Source of the DNA: Bacteroides clarus YIT 12056
Lineage (GTDB): Bacteria; Bacteroidota; Bacteroidia; Bacteroidales; Bacteroidaceae
DNA: 64,000 nt
Assembly (NCBI RefSeq): GCF_900129655.1
Contig: NZ_FQWK01000004.1
Coordinates: 62,001-126,000 of the forward strand
Direction of reading: 5' to 3'
Below, piece by piece: positions 24,587 to 33,606 of the stretch. Position 1 is the stretch's first letter. Every line of letters starts with the position of its first letter. Made by a program: the position numbers and the translations under genes. The notes beneath the pieces are model-generated. The model saw only the letters and a program-made list of their open reading frames with translations, did no database searches and was not told the origin of the DNA.

Positions 24587-25747
24587 ATGAAAAAAATTAT
24601 GCTTGTCTTCGGTACTCGTCCCGAAGCAATAAAAATGGCTCCTTTAGTAAAAGAATTTCAAACACACACAAAGGAGTTTAAGACATTGGTTTGTGTAACA
24701 GGTCAGCATCGTGAAATGTTAGATCAAGTTCTTCATATTTTTGATATTAAACCTGATTATGATTTGAATATAATGAAGCAAGGGCAAGATTTATATGATG
24801 TCACTTCTCGGGTGTTATTAGGAATGCGTGATGTATTGAAGAATGTGAAGCCTGATGTGGTATTGGTACATGGCGATACTACAACCTCTACTGCAGCTGC
24901 ATTGGCGGCTTTTTACCAACAAGTACCTGTAGGTCATGTGGAAGCAGGATTGCGCACACATAATATCTATAGTCCTTGGCCGGAGGAAATGAATCGACAA
25001 ATTACGGGACGCATTACTACTTATAATTTTGCGCCTACCGCATTAAGTAAACAAAATCTTTTGGCAGAAGGTATAAAAGAAGAAGCTATAACTGTTACTG
25101 GTAATACGGTAATTGATGCACTTTATATGGTTGTCGATAAAATAAAGAATGACAAGAAGTTAAATATAGAATTAGAAACCGTGTTGAAAACTGCAGGCTA
25201 TGATATCAAACGTTTGCAGAATGGGAAAAAAATGGTCCTGATAACAGGACATCGCCGTGAAAACTTTGGAGATGGATTTATATCTATGTGTCAGGCTATC
25301 CAAACCCTTACAGAGAGGTATCCTAATGTTGATTTTGTTTATCCTATGCATTTAAATCCTAATGTTCGTAAACCTATTCATGAGGTTTGGGGAGAAGATT
25401 TATCTAATCTTTGTAATATGTTTTTTATAGAGCCGTTGGAGTATCTATCTTTTGTTTATTTGATGGAAAAGTCATCTATTATATTGACAGATAGTGGTGG
25501 TATTCAGGAAGAGGCTCCAGGCCTGGGCAAACCTGTGCTTGTGATGCGCGATACGACAGAACGTCCGGAGGCATTAGAGGCAGGAACGGTAAAACTTGTA
25601 GGAACGGATTACGATAAGATTGTGGCTGAAGTGTCTGCATTACTTGATGATCAAATGTATTATGAGAGGATGAGTAAAGCGGTAAATCCCTATGGAAATG
25701 GAAAAGCGTGTAAAAGAATAGTTGAGCTATTTGTAGAAAAGTATTAA
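24587..25747 (+). CDS. wecB: UDP-N-acetylglucosamine 2-epimerase (non-hydrolysing)
   Basis: A 386-residue epimerase that interconverts UDP-GlcNAc and UDP-ManNAc. Motifs are canonical: GTRPEAIKMAPLVKEF (8-23), HGDTTTSTAAALAAFY (about 95), GHVEAGLRTHN (about 116), MNRQITGRITTYNFAPT (about 136), TGHRRENFGDG (about 221), HLNPNVRKP, and TDSGGIQEEAPGLGKPVLVMRDTTERPE in the 300-330 region with the catalytic and UDP-binding residues. No UDP-ManNAc dehydrogenase (wecC) lies in the locus, so ManNAc itself, or a sugar made with enzymes elsewhere, may enter the capsule. Confidence 0.95.
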   Translation: MKKIMLVFGTRPEAIKMAPLVKEFQTHTKEFKTLVCVTGQHREMLDQVLHIFDIKPDYDLNIMKQGQDLYDVTSRVLLGMRDVLKNVKPDVVLVHGDTTTSTAAALAAFYQQVPVGHVEAGLRTHNIYSPWPEEMNRQITGRITTYNFAPTALSKQNLLAEGIKEEAITVTGNTVIDALYMVVDKIKNDKKLNIELETVLKTAGYDIKRLQNGKKMVLITGHRRENFGDGFISMCQAIQTLTERYPNVDFVYPMHLNPNVRKPIHEVWGEDLSNLCNMFFIEPLEYLSFVYLMEKSSIILTDSGGIQEEAPGLGKPVLVMRDTTERPEALEAGTVKLVGTDYDKIVAEVSALLDDQMYYERMSKAVNPYGNGKACKRIVELFVEKY

Positions 25748-25748
25748 T

Positions 25749-26987
25749 ATGAGAATTTTATTTGTTGCTCCAAGTTCCTACCCAGTATTTGGTGCAGAAG
25801 CTAATGTTAATGCTAAAATGCTGAATGCTTTAACCGAGGGAGGAGCTATTGTTGATTTAGTATGTCGTTCAGTACGTAGTAACCGCACTTGTTATCCAGA
25901 ATCTACCACGGATTTTTTCTTTGGGAAAGTTAATTCTATAAATCTTGTAAAGGTAGATACCGCTTTTGACTTGAGCACAATATTACGACATCTAAAAACT
26001 TTTTTTAAAACAGGATATATTTATAAAGGTATTGATTGGGCTTTTGATGCAATATCCGTTTGCGAGAAATTAATTAAGCTGTATCAATACGATTATGTTT
26101 ATACTTACGATTATCCTTCAGAAGTGGTAGGCGCGTATATAGCAAGAACATACAAGATAAAATGGGTTGCTACTTGGAATGATCCATATATGTGGGTAAA
26201 GTATCCTTATCCATATGGGAAAGGGGCGGATACGCGTGTCAATTTATTTAGAAAGAAGTTGATTTTAGATATAGGAAAATATACATTTTATAATGTCTTT
26301 CCATCAACAAGATTGCGTGATTATATGTTGCAATATATGGTTGGAATGAATAAGACTAGGTGTTTAATCAGCCCTCATATTATAATGGAAAAACTTATTC
26401 CACAAGAAGTTTCAATGAAATATGGTAAAGTGTTGAGAATAATTCATGCTGGTGCTTTAGGACGTGAACGTAATCCTGAAATATTGTTGAAAGGCATACG
26501 TTCTTTTTTGGATAAAGTTACAGATGCCCAGATAGAATTTACTTTCCTTGGGATATTGGAAAGGATGCATAATAGAACTTTCTATGAACAAATAGAAACT
26601 TTGCAATTAAATAAATGGATAAAATGTCTTCCACCTGTTTCATATATGGAAAGTTTGTCTGTGATAAAACAATATGACTTGTGTTTATTGTTAGAGGCTC
26701 CTTGCGAAGAAGGTATTTTCTTGCCGAGTAAAATTTCTGATTATATGCAGAATAAGAAAACTATATGGGCGATTAGCCCTATTGATGGTGTTCTTCATGA
26801 TATGTATTCCGATGGAATTATCGATTATTTTTCGAATGTAAGGAGTACGGAAGATATATCTTCTACTTTATACAATATTTATACTGATTATCGATTGACT
26901 AATCTGCGTCATCCTGATAAAGTATGTGAATACTTTTTGAGCCAAAATGTATATTCGCGACATTTAAACAATATAATGAATGATTAA
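25749..26987 (+). CDS. Glycosyltransferase, GT4-like
   Basis: A 412-residue GT-B fold protein. The N-terminal domain opens with RILFVAPSSYPVFGAEANVNAKML (2-25), a loop typical of GT4 enzymes; the C-terminal nucleotide-sugar domain has IIHAGALGRERNPEILLKGI (about 233) and LLLEAPCEEGIFLPSKISDYMQNKKTIWAISP at about 314-345, with the conserved acidic residue and PSKxSDY segment. It is probably cytoplasmic and membrane-associated, adding one sugar of the repeat unit. Donor and acceptor cannot be predicted. It follows wecB by 1 bp and overlaps the next gene by 1 bp (TAATG). Confidence 0.85.
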   Translation: MRILFVAPSSYPVFGAEANVNAKMLNALTEGGAIVDLVCRSVRSNRTCYPESTTDFFFGKVNSINLVKVDTAFDLSTILRHLKTFFKTGYIYKGIDWAFDAISVCEKLIKLYQYDYVYTYDYPSEVVGAYIARTYKIKWVATWNDPYMWVKYPYPYGKGADTRVNLFRKKLILDIGKYTFYNVFPSTRLRDYMLQYMVGMNKTRCLISPHIIMEKLIPQEVSMKYGKVLRIIHAGALGRERNPEILLKGIRSFLDKVTDAQIEFTFLGILERMHNRTFYEQIETLQLNKWIKCLPPVSYMESLSVIKQYDLCLLLEAPCEEGIFLPSKISDYMQNKKTIWAISPIDGVLHDMYSDGIIDYFSNVRSTEDISSTLYNIYTDYRLTNLRHPDKVCEYFLSQNVYSRHLNNIMND

Positions 26988-28252
26988 TGATGTTGCATAA
27001 TATTTGTGCCTTCAGAACTTCTATTATTACTTTTACTTTATTTCTTATTTTCCTTTTAAACCCGTTTGCTGATGCTTTGACTGGCTATATTGTTGGAAAA
27101 GGAATAATGAGTGAGAATGCAGCATTTTCTCCTTCTCAAATATTTCGATTGTTTCTGACTGTAATATTATTTGTGCAATTGAAGCATAAACAAAAATTCT
27201 ATTTTTTTTTAATCACGGTTGTTTATCTATTAATAATAGAATTTACATCTTTCTTATTACATCAGTATCCTTTGGGATTATTGACAGGTATTATTTCCTC
27301 TTATAAACTCTCTTTTTGTCTGTTATTCTATTTAGTAATTAATAGATATGTTCAGAGTAGAAATGTTGAGGTATTGGATATAATTCACTATTTTATTTTA
27401 TCTGCAACGATATATGCTGGTATAATATTATTATCCAATATTTTAGGAATTAATTTCGATGTGTATGGAGATGGTTTGGGATCAAAAGGTGTTTTTACTT
27501 CTGGTAATGGTTTAGGCATATTTATAGGAGTAGCAGGCCTTTTTTCTTTATATACTTATTTTTCTACAAAACAGAAAAAAGAAATTATACGTTTATTTCT
27601 TTTTCTTTATGTATTAGTAAATTTATTATCTAAAGCAGCGATAATACTAACTTTGGCCATAATCCTTATCTCTTTCTTTTATGCAAAAAAAGTATATAAA
27701 ATAATTACCATTATTGGTGTTATAGCTCTTTTATTATACTATAATTCATATATTATAGAATTGATTACAACGGCTACTTCTGTTGTTACTTATAGGTATG
27801 AGCATGCGGATTCTTTAAGGCATTTTTTATTGTCTGGCCGAGTGGAATATTTAGATTATGCTTTTGAACAATATTCTTTGGATGGACTTCTGCTTTTGAG
27901 ATTATTTTTCGGTATGGGATATTTTGTATCATTTAGAAATCCTTTTGCTAATAGTTTTTGGGATGAATCTTCATCCTTTTTGGAGTGTGAATCTTTTGAT
28001 ATATTTTTTATGTATGGTTTATGGGGACTATTCCTTTATATATCGCTTTTTGTTTATGGTTTGAAAAAGGCAATGCAGATAAAAGGGAAGTATGCATTAA
28101 TTTTTAAAATAGCATGGATTGTTATTTATTTTCATTCAGCATTTGCAGGTCACGTCCTTTTTAATGGCATGTCTATAATAGCTTTTGTTACAATATTAAT
28201 TGTGTTAAATAATTATCATAAATATAATGAAAATTCTATTTCAGTCTCGTAA
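26987..28252 (+). CDS. Wzy-type capsule polymerase
   Basis: A 421-residue polytopic protein with about eleven membrane segments and a periplasmic loop of about 60 residues (around 255-330, with HADSLRHFLLSGR and the ESSSFLECESFD stretch). This layout, the very hydrophobic composition and the position beside Wzx, glycosyltransferases and the epimerase mark it as the O-antigen/capsule polymerase. Sequence motifs are weak in this family, so the call rests on topology and context. Its 3' end overlaps the next gene by 26 bp. Confidence 0.8.
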   Translation: MMLHNICAFRTSIITFTLFLIFLLNPFADALTGYIVGKGIMSENAAFSPSQIFRLFLTVILFVQLKHKQKFYFFLITVVYLLIIEFTSFLLHQYPLGLLTGIISSYKLSFCLLFYLVINRYVQSRNVEVLDIIHYFILSATIYAGIILLSNILGINFDVYGDGLGSKGVFTSGNGLGIFIGVAGLFSLYTYFSTKQKKEIIRLFLFLYVLVNLLSKAAIILTLAIILISFFYAKKVYKIITIIGVIALLLYYNSYIIELITTATSVVTYRYEHADSLRHFLLSGRVEYLDYAFEQYSLDGLLLLRLFFGMGYFVSFRNPFANSFWDESSSFLECESFDIFFMYGLWGLFLYISLFVYGLKKAMQIKGKYALIFKIAWIVIYFHSAFAGHVLFNGMSIIAFVTILIVLNNYHKYNENSISVS

Positions 28253-29336
28253 AACTCTATTTACTGTGCCGGGAGGAGATACAACTCAAATCCTTAAAAC
28301 AAAGGAATATTTAGAAAAAGCTGGTTGTATTGTTGATATAACTTTAGAATTAGAACCTGACTTATCAGATTATGATATCGTGCATGTATTTAATTTGATG
28401 AGACCTCAAGAGTTATATTTGCAGGTGAGAAATGCGAAAAAGCAGCATAAAAAAATAGCTTTATCTACAATTTATGGTCCGTATGTGGAATATGAGAAAA
28501 AAGCGAGAGGTGGTGTTTTACAAATTTTGAATCAATTTTTATCTATAACTCAAATAGAATACTTGAAGGTTATAGCTCGGATAATATTGAATGCAGAATT
28601 TAATAAAGGAACATTGTTTTATTTGTTAAATGGCCATAAACGGTTACAGAAGAAAATAGTACAAGCTATAGATGTATTTTTGCCTAATTCAGATTCTGAA
28701 ATGAAACGAGTTTGTGATGATTTTAACTTGCAGAATTATTACTATGTAGCGGTTCCGAATGCTGTTGATATAAATAAATTCGATTATAATAATGTTATTG
28801 TTGATGATAACATTAAGTGCTATAAAGATTGTGTATTGTGTGTGTCTAGGATAGAAGGACGTAAAAATCAGTTGAACATAATAAAAGCAGTAAAAGATTT
28901 ACCTTATAAATTCGTTTTTATAGGGCAAGCTGGCGCTAATTTTAAAAAGTATTATGAAAGGTGTAAGAAAGAGGCTTCTTCGAACATTTTCTTCTTAGGG
29001 CAAGTTGAGCACACGAAGTTGCCTCAATTCTATAAGTTAGCAAAAGTACATATTTTAGCTTCGTGGATGGAAACCCCGGGACTTTCGTCTTTAGAAGCTG
29101 CTGTTATGAAAACTAATATAGTCGTAACTAAAAAAGGGGATACAGAAGATTATTTTAAAAAATATGCTTATTATTGTGAACCTGATGATTTGGATTCTAT
29201 AAGACGTGCTGTTGTAGCAGCTTTTGAAGGTTCTTTCAACGAGGAGTTATCTGATAGAATTTTGAAATATTATAAATGGGAGGATACGGCAAAAGCTACA
29301 TTAGAAGGATATAATAGAATTATCGGGAAAGAATAA
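28227..29336 (+). CDS. Glycosyltransferase family 4 protein
   Basis: A 369-residue GT-B enzyme. The N-terminus reads ILFQSRKTLFTVPGGDTTQILKT (3-25); the C-terminal domain carries LCVSRIEGRKNQLNIIKAV (about 205-223), FIGQAG, NIFFLGQV and ASWMETPGLSSLEAAVMKTNIVVT at about 275-300, the EX7E-type donor-binding region. It starts inside the end of the wzy gene (26-bp overlap) and ends by overlapping the next gene by 1 bp, so translation of the run is coupled. Sugar specificity is unknown. Confidence 0.9.
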   Translation: MKILFQSRKTLFTVPGGDTTQILKTKEYLEKAGCIVDITLELEPDLSDYDIVHVFNLMRPQELYLQVRNAKKQHKKIALSTIYGPYVEYEKKARGGVLQILNQFLSITQIEYLKVIARIILNAEFNKGTLFYLLNGHKRLQKKIVQAIDVFLPNSDSEMKRVCDDFNLQNYYYVAVPNAVDINKFDYNNVIVDDNIKCYKDCVLCVSRIEGRKNQLNIIKAVKDLPYKFVFIGQAGANFKKYYERCKKEASSNIFFLGQVEHTKLPQFYKLAKVHILASWMETPGLSSLEAAVMKTNIVVTKKGDTEDYFKKYAYYCEPDDLDSIRRAVVAAFEGSFNEELSDRILKYYKWEDTAKATLEGYNRIIGKE

Positions 29337-30427
29337 TGAAAGAGGTTTCAATTATAGGCACAGTAGGAGTACCCGCCAACTATGGTGGTTTTGAGTCTTT
29401 GGTAGAGAATATCATAGGATATAATTCTTTAGACGATATACACTATACGGTTTATTGTAGTGCCAAAAGCTACCCTCACCGACAATCAGTTTATAAAAAC
29501 GCAGATTTGAAATACGTTCCGTTAGATGCCAATGGAAGTCAAAGTATCCTATACGATATCATCTCTTTGATAAAGGCTACAAAGAAAAGCGATGTGGTTT
29601 TGATACTGGGTGTCTCCGGGTGTTGCTTTCTTCCAATATACCGTTTGTTTTCTAAAAAGCGTTTGATAATCAATATCGATGGTTTGGAGCATCGTCGTGA
29701 AAAATGGGGAAAATATGCCAAAGCTTTCTTGAAGTTTTCGGAAAAGATGGCGGTGAAGCATGCAGATGTGGTGGTAGCTGATAATAAGGGTATTCAGGAT
29801 TATGTGAAAAAGGAATATAGAACAGAAACGGAACTGATAGCCTATGGCGGAGACCATGTGTTGTGTGATATTACGGATGTAGAGGAAGAAATATTAGAAA
29901 AATACGGACTGAAAAATATTAGTTACTCTTTTTCTTTATGTCGGATAGAGCCGGAAAACAATGTGCATGTTATATTGGAAGCTTTTAAAGCTTCTGGTAA
30001 AAAATTGTTTTTCGTTGGAAATTGGAATAGAAGTCCGTATGGAAAATCGTTGTTAGAAAAATATGCCAAGTACGGGAATATCCATTTATTGTCTCCTATA
30101 TATGATGTAAAGACTTTAAATGTATTGAGGGGCCATTGCTCTTTTTATATACATGGACATAGTGCAGGAGGTACGAATCCTTCGTTGGTAGAAGCTATGT
30201 TTTTTGGTAAGCCGATATTGGCTTTTGATGTGATATATAATAGGGAGACAACAGAGCAAAAAGCTGATTATTTCTCTTCTGCAGAGATGCTGGAAACTCT
30301 TTTGCAGAAACCATACCCGACTTTTAAGATAAATGCTGAAAATATGGTGGAAATCGCGTATAAACGTTATCGTTGGAAAGTAATTGCACAGCAATATGAA
30401 GCATTATATTCGCATTCGGGTGACTGA
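29336..30427 (+). CDS. DUF1972-type glycosyltransferase (rhamnosyltransferase-like)
   Basis: A 363-residue glycosyltransferase. The opening VSIIGTVGVPANYGGFESLVENI (4-26) is the DUF1972 N-terminal signature seen in rhamnosyltransferase-like proteins; the GT1/GT4 C-terminal domain follows with YSFSLCRIEPENNVHVILEAF (about 198-218), HGHSAGGTNPSLVEAMFFGKPILAFDV (about 273-300). It is the last gene of the capsule operon, and its GC content is already a little closer to that of the flank. A rhamnose-like acceptor or donor is possible but not shown. Confidence 0.87.
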   Translation: MKEVSIIGTVGVPANYGGFESLVENIIGYNSLDDIHYTVYCSAKSYPHRQSVYKNADLKYVPLDANGSQSILYDIISLIKATKKSDVVLILGVSGCCFLPIYRLFSKKRLIINIDGLEHRREKWGKYAKAFLKFSEKMAVKHADVVVADNKGIQDYVKKEYRTETELIAYGGDHVLCDITDVEEEILEKYGLKNISYSFSLCRIEPENNVHVILEAFKASGKKLFFVGNWNRSPYGKSLLEKYAKYGNIHLLSPIYDVKTLNVLRGHCSFYIHGHSAGGTNPSLVEAMFFGKPILAFDVIYNRETTEQKADYFSSAEMLETLLQKPYPTFKINAENMVEIAYKRYRWKVIAQQYEALYSHSGD

Positions 30428-30594
30428 AAATATAGGAGAAATGATGTTATTATTTATAGATATATAATAAGATAAAGTGAAAAAAACGTTTCAGTTCATG
30501 TAGCAGAATGATATGTTGTTACGGAGACGGCTGCACAGCATAGCGGATAAACTTTAAATCGTATCATTACAGTAAAAAATGAAAGGATAAATTT

Positions 30595-30828
30595 ATGACT
30601 ATGGATTACAAAGCACTTGACACGCAAAAAATCAGAGATTATATAGACGCCTCGGATGGGATGGTGGCTGTGGATGATATTATCCGCAATTCCGGCGCCG
30701 ACAAGTTGCGGGTATATCCCGCACTGTTTGAGCTGGAACACGACGGATATATCGAGGTAGCGGAGCGGGAAGAGCTTGGAGCGCCCATCGCCATTTGCAG
30801 AAAAAGAGGCTTGATAAACGACAGGTAA
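30595..30828 (+). CDS. Small winged-helix-like hypothetical protein
   Basis: A 77-residue soluble protein. The pattern (ALDTQKIRDYID, MVAVDDIIRNSGADKLRVYPALFELEHDGYIEVAER, 6-60) looks like a small winged helix with a beta hairpin, as in Mar/DUF2582-like proteins. I do not recognise a named family. It lies at the right edge of the capsule locus, 167 bp after the last capsule gene, has the GC content of the flanking genome, and is followed by a terminator at 30852. The ATG at 30601 is an alternative start. Confidence 0.6.
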   Translation: MTMDYKALDTQKIRDYIDASDGMVAVDDIIRNSGADKLRVYPALFELEHDGYIEVAEREELGAPIAICRKRGLINDR

Positions 30829-30851
30829 CAGCGGTTATTTTGTTTTAGGCG

Positions 30852-30890
30852 CAGCCGGAATTGCTTTGTTTAGCGGTTCCGGCTGTTTTT
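30852..30890 (+). terminator. Rho-independent terminator
   Basis: Stem CAGCCGGAA (30852-30860) / TTCCGGCTG (30877-30885) followed by TTTTTG. It ends the small winged-helix gene and possibly read-through from the capsule operon. Confidence 0.85.
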
Positions 30891-30937
30891 GTTTTATTTT
30901 CTTCTCTGATAATTCCCTGCCAACCAAAAAATCTTAT

Positions 30938-30945
30938 TAACTTTG
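30938..30945 (+). promoter_or_regulatory. -7 element for pheT
   Basis: TAACTTTG matches TAnnTTTG, 35 bp upstream of the pheT ATG and after the terminator. Confidence 0.65.
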
Positions 30946-30980
30946 CGGGTCACTTTTGGAAACAATAAAAAAATAATGAT

Positions 30981-33443
30981 ATGAATATCTCTTATAATTG
31001 GTTGAAAGAGTATGTCGATTTCGATTTGACACCGGATGAAGTCGCCGCTGCGCTGACTTCCATTGGATTGGAAACAGGAAGCGTAGAAGAGGTGCAAACC
31101 ATTAAAGGCGGACAGGAAGGTCTGGTCATCGGAGAAGTGCTGACATGCGAAGCTCATCCTAATTCAGACCACATGCACATCACTACCGTAAATCTGGGAC
31201 AGGGCGAACCTGTGCAGATTGTATGCGGTGCGCCTAACGTGGCTGCCGGACAGAAAGTGGTAGTAGCTACTTTGGGTGCGAAACTTTACGATGGTGATGA
31301 ATGCTTTACAATCAAGAAATCAAAGCTCCGCGGCGTAGAGTCCAACGGTATGATTTGCGCGGAAGATGAAATAGGTATCGGTACAGACCATGCGGGTATC
31401 ATCGTATTGCCGGAAACGGCTGTGCCGGGCACGCTTGCCAAGGATTATTATAACATCAAGAGCGATTACGTGCTGGAAGTGGATATTACTCCCAACCGCG
31501 CTGATGCGTGCTCACACTACGGCGTGGCTCGCGATTTGTACGCTTATCTGGTACAGAATGGCCTGCCAGCTTCTTTGAAGAAGCCGTCTGTGGACGCTTT
31601 TGCCGTTGAGAACCACGACTTGGACATCAAGGTTACGGTGGAAAACGGCGAGGCTTGTCCGCGTTATGCCGGAGTAACCGTAAAAGGCGTAACCGTAAAG
31701 GAGAGCCCGGAATGGTTGCAAAACAAGCTCCGTATCATTGGCCTACGTCCTATTAACAATGTGGTGGACATTACGAACTACATCGTTCATGCGTTCGGTC
31801 AGCCGCTTCATTGCTTCGATGCCGACAAGATTAAAGGCGGTGAGGTGATTGTAAAGACTATGCCCGAAGGCACTCTTTTTGTCACTTTGGACGGTGTGGA
31901 ACGCAAATTGAGCGAACGCGACTTGATGATTTGCAACAGGGAAGAGGCCATGTGTATTGCCGGAGTATTCGGCGGATTGGATTCCGGTTCTACGGAAACT
32001 ACGAAAGATGTATTCCTCGAAAGCGCTTATTTTCATCCTACTTGGGTGCGCAAGACCGCCCGTCGTCATGGCTTGAATACGGATGCTTCTTTCCGCTTTG
32101 AAAGAGGTATCGACCCGAATGCCACCCTTTACTGCCTGAAACTGGCGGCATTGATGGTGAAGGAACTTGCCGGCGGTACCATATCTTCCGATATAAAGGA
32201 TGTATGCGCCGCTCCCGCCCAAGATTTCAGAGTGGAACTTTCTTATGAGAAGGTACATTCGCTGATTGGCAAGGTTATTCCGGTAGAAACCATAAAGAGT
32301 ATCGTGACAAGTCTGGAAATGAAGATTGTTGGTGAAACGGCCGAGGGACTGACGCTGGACGTTCCGCCTTACCGTGTGGATGTACAGCGCGACTGCGATG
32401 TAATAGAAGATATTCTCCGTATTTACGGATATAATAATGTGGAGATTCCTACGGCTTTGAAGTCCAGCCTGACAACGAAAGGCGAATGGGACAAGTCCAA
32501 CAGATTACAGAATCTGATTGCCGAGCAATTGGTAGGCTGTGGTTTCAATGAGATTTTGAATAACTCGCTGACACGCGCCGCATATTATGACGGATTGGAA
32601 TCTTATCCTGTTAAGAACCTCGTAATGCTGATGAACCCGCTTAGCGCGGACTTGAACGCCATGCGCCAGTCTTTGCTCTTTGGCGGACTGGAGAGCATCT
32701 CTCACAATGCCAACCGCAAGAACGCCGATTTGAGATTCTTTGAATTCGGTAATTGCTATTACTTCAACGAAGAGAAGCGCAATCCTGAAAAGGCGCTTGC
32801 TCCTTACTCGGAAGATTATCATCTGGGCTTGTGGGTTACCGGCAAGAGAGTTTCCAATTCATGGGCGCACCAAGACGAGGATAGCTCCGTATACGAACTG
32901 AAGGCGTATGTTGAAAATATATTCGCCCGTCTCGGATTGCAGATGCACGATTTGGTAGTCGGCAATCTTACGGACGACATTTATGCTGCGGCCTTGTCCG
33001 TACAGACAAGAGGCGGTAAGCGTCTGGCTACCTTCGGTGTGGTGACAAGAAAGCTCCTGAAAGCGTTTGACATCGACAACGAGGTGTACTATGCCGACCT
33101 GAATTGGAAAGAGCTGATGAAAGCCGTCAAAAACGTGAAAGTAAACTATACCGAGATTTCCAAATTCCCGGCTGTGAAACGCGATCTCGCCCTGCTGCTC
33201 GACAAGAAGGTGCAGTTTGCGGAAATCGAGAAGATTGCCTATGAAACAGAGAAGAAATTGTTGAAGGAAGTGTCTCTCTTTGATGTCTATGAAGGCAAGA
33301 ATCTGGAAGCCGGAAAGAAATCCTACGCCGTAAGTTTCTTGTTGCAGGACGAAAACCAGACGTTGAACGATAAAATGATTGATAAAATCATGTCCAAGCT
33401 GGTGAGAAATCTGGAAGACAAGCTGGGGGCGAAACTTCGTTAA
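30981..33443 (+). CDS. pheT: Phenylalanine--tRNA ligase beta subunit
   Basis: An 820-residue beta subunit of the (alpha-beta)2 PheRS that charges tRNA-Phe. It has the start MNISYNWLKEYVDF, an EMAPII-like OB fold at about 40-150 (EVLTCEAHPNSDHMHITTVNLG, VCGAPNVAAGQKVVVA), the B3/B4 editing region with HCFDADKIKGG (about 275), B5 (about 400-475), the class II-like core, and the FDX-ACB anticodon domain at the C-terminus (FPAVKRDLALLLDKKVQF to the end). Length is normal. The alpha subunit gene pheS is not adjacent, which is the usual arrangement in Bacteroides. Confidence 0.98.
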   Translation: MNISYNWLKEYVDFDLTPDEVAAALTSIGLETGSVEEVQTIKGGQEGLVIGEVLTCEAHPNSDHMHITTVNLGQGEPVQIVCGAPNVAAGQKVVVATLGAKLYDGDECFTIKKSKLRGVESNGMICAEDEIGIGTDHAGIIVLPETAVPGTLAKDYYNIKSDYVLEVDITPNRADACSHYGVARDLYAYLVQNGLPASLKKPSVDAFAVENHDLDIKVTVENGEACPRYAGVTVKGVTVKESPEWLQNKLRIIGLRPINNVVDITNYIVHAFGQPLHCFDADKIKGGEVIVKTMPEGTLFVTLDGVERKLSERDLMICNREEAMCIAGVFGGLDSGSTETTKDVFLESAYFHPTWVRKTARRHGLNTDASFRFERGIDPNATLYCLKLAALMVKELAGGTISSDIKDVCAAPAQDFRVELSYEKVHSLIGKVIPVETIKSIVTSLEMKIVGETAEGLTLDVPPYRVDVQRDCDVIEDILRIYGYNNVEIPTALKSSLTTKGEWDKSNRLQNLIAEQLVGCGFNEILNNSLTRAAYYDGLESYPVKNLVMLMNPLSADLNAMRQSLLFGGLESISHNANRKNADLRFFEFGNCYYFNEEKRNPEKALAPYSEDYHLGLWVTGKRVSNSWAHQDEDSSVYELKAYVENIFARLGLQMHDLVVGNLTDDIYAAALSVQTRGGKRLATFGVVTRKLLKAFDIDNEVYYADLNWKELMKAVKNVKVNYTEISKFPAVKRDLALLLDKKVQFAEIEKIAYETEKKLLKEVSLFDVYEGKNLEAGKKSYAVSFLLQDENQTLNDKMIDKIMSKLVRNLEDKLGAKLR

Positions 33444-33457
33444 AAAAGGGAATTAAG

Positions 33458-33562
33458 ATGTGTAAAACTTTTTTAGGCACGGATTTTACGGAAAACATAC
33501 ATGAAAATCCGTGTGATTCCGTGAAATCCGTGCCTAAAATAAATAAGTCTGTTTTTACACAT
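33458..33562. repeat. Nested inverted repeat (MITE-like or structured RNA element)
   Basis: Arms TTTTAGGCACGGATTTTACG... (33471-33493) and its complement (33517-33539) match at 22 of 23 positions. An outer pair, ATGTGTAAAAC (33458-33468) and GTTTTTACACAT (33551-33562), extends the palindrome. The loop holds a further ATCCGTG copy. It fills the pheT-yebC gap. Elements with this ATCCGTG-rich sequence are familiar from Bacteroidota intergenic regions. No coding potential is seen. Confidence 0.8.
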
Positions 33563-33606
33563 TCTCATATAACTCATAACTTATAACTCATAAATATTTA
33601 GTTCCA

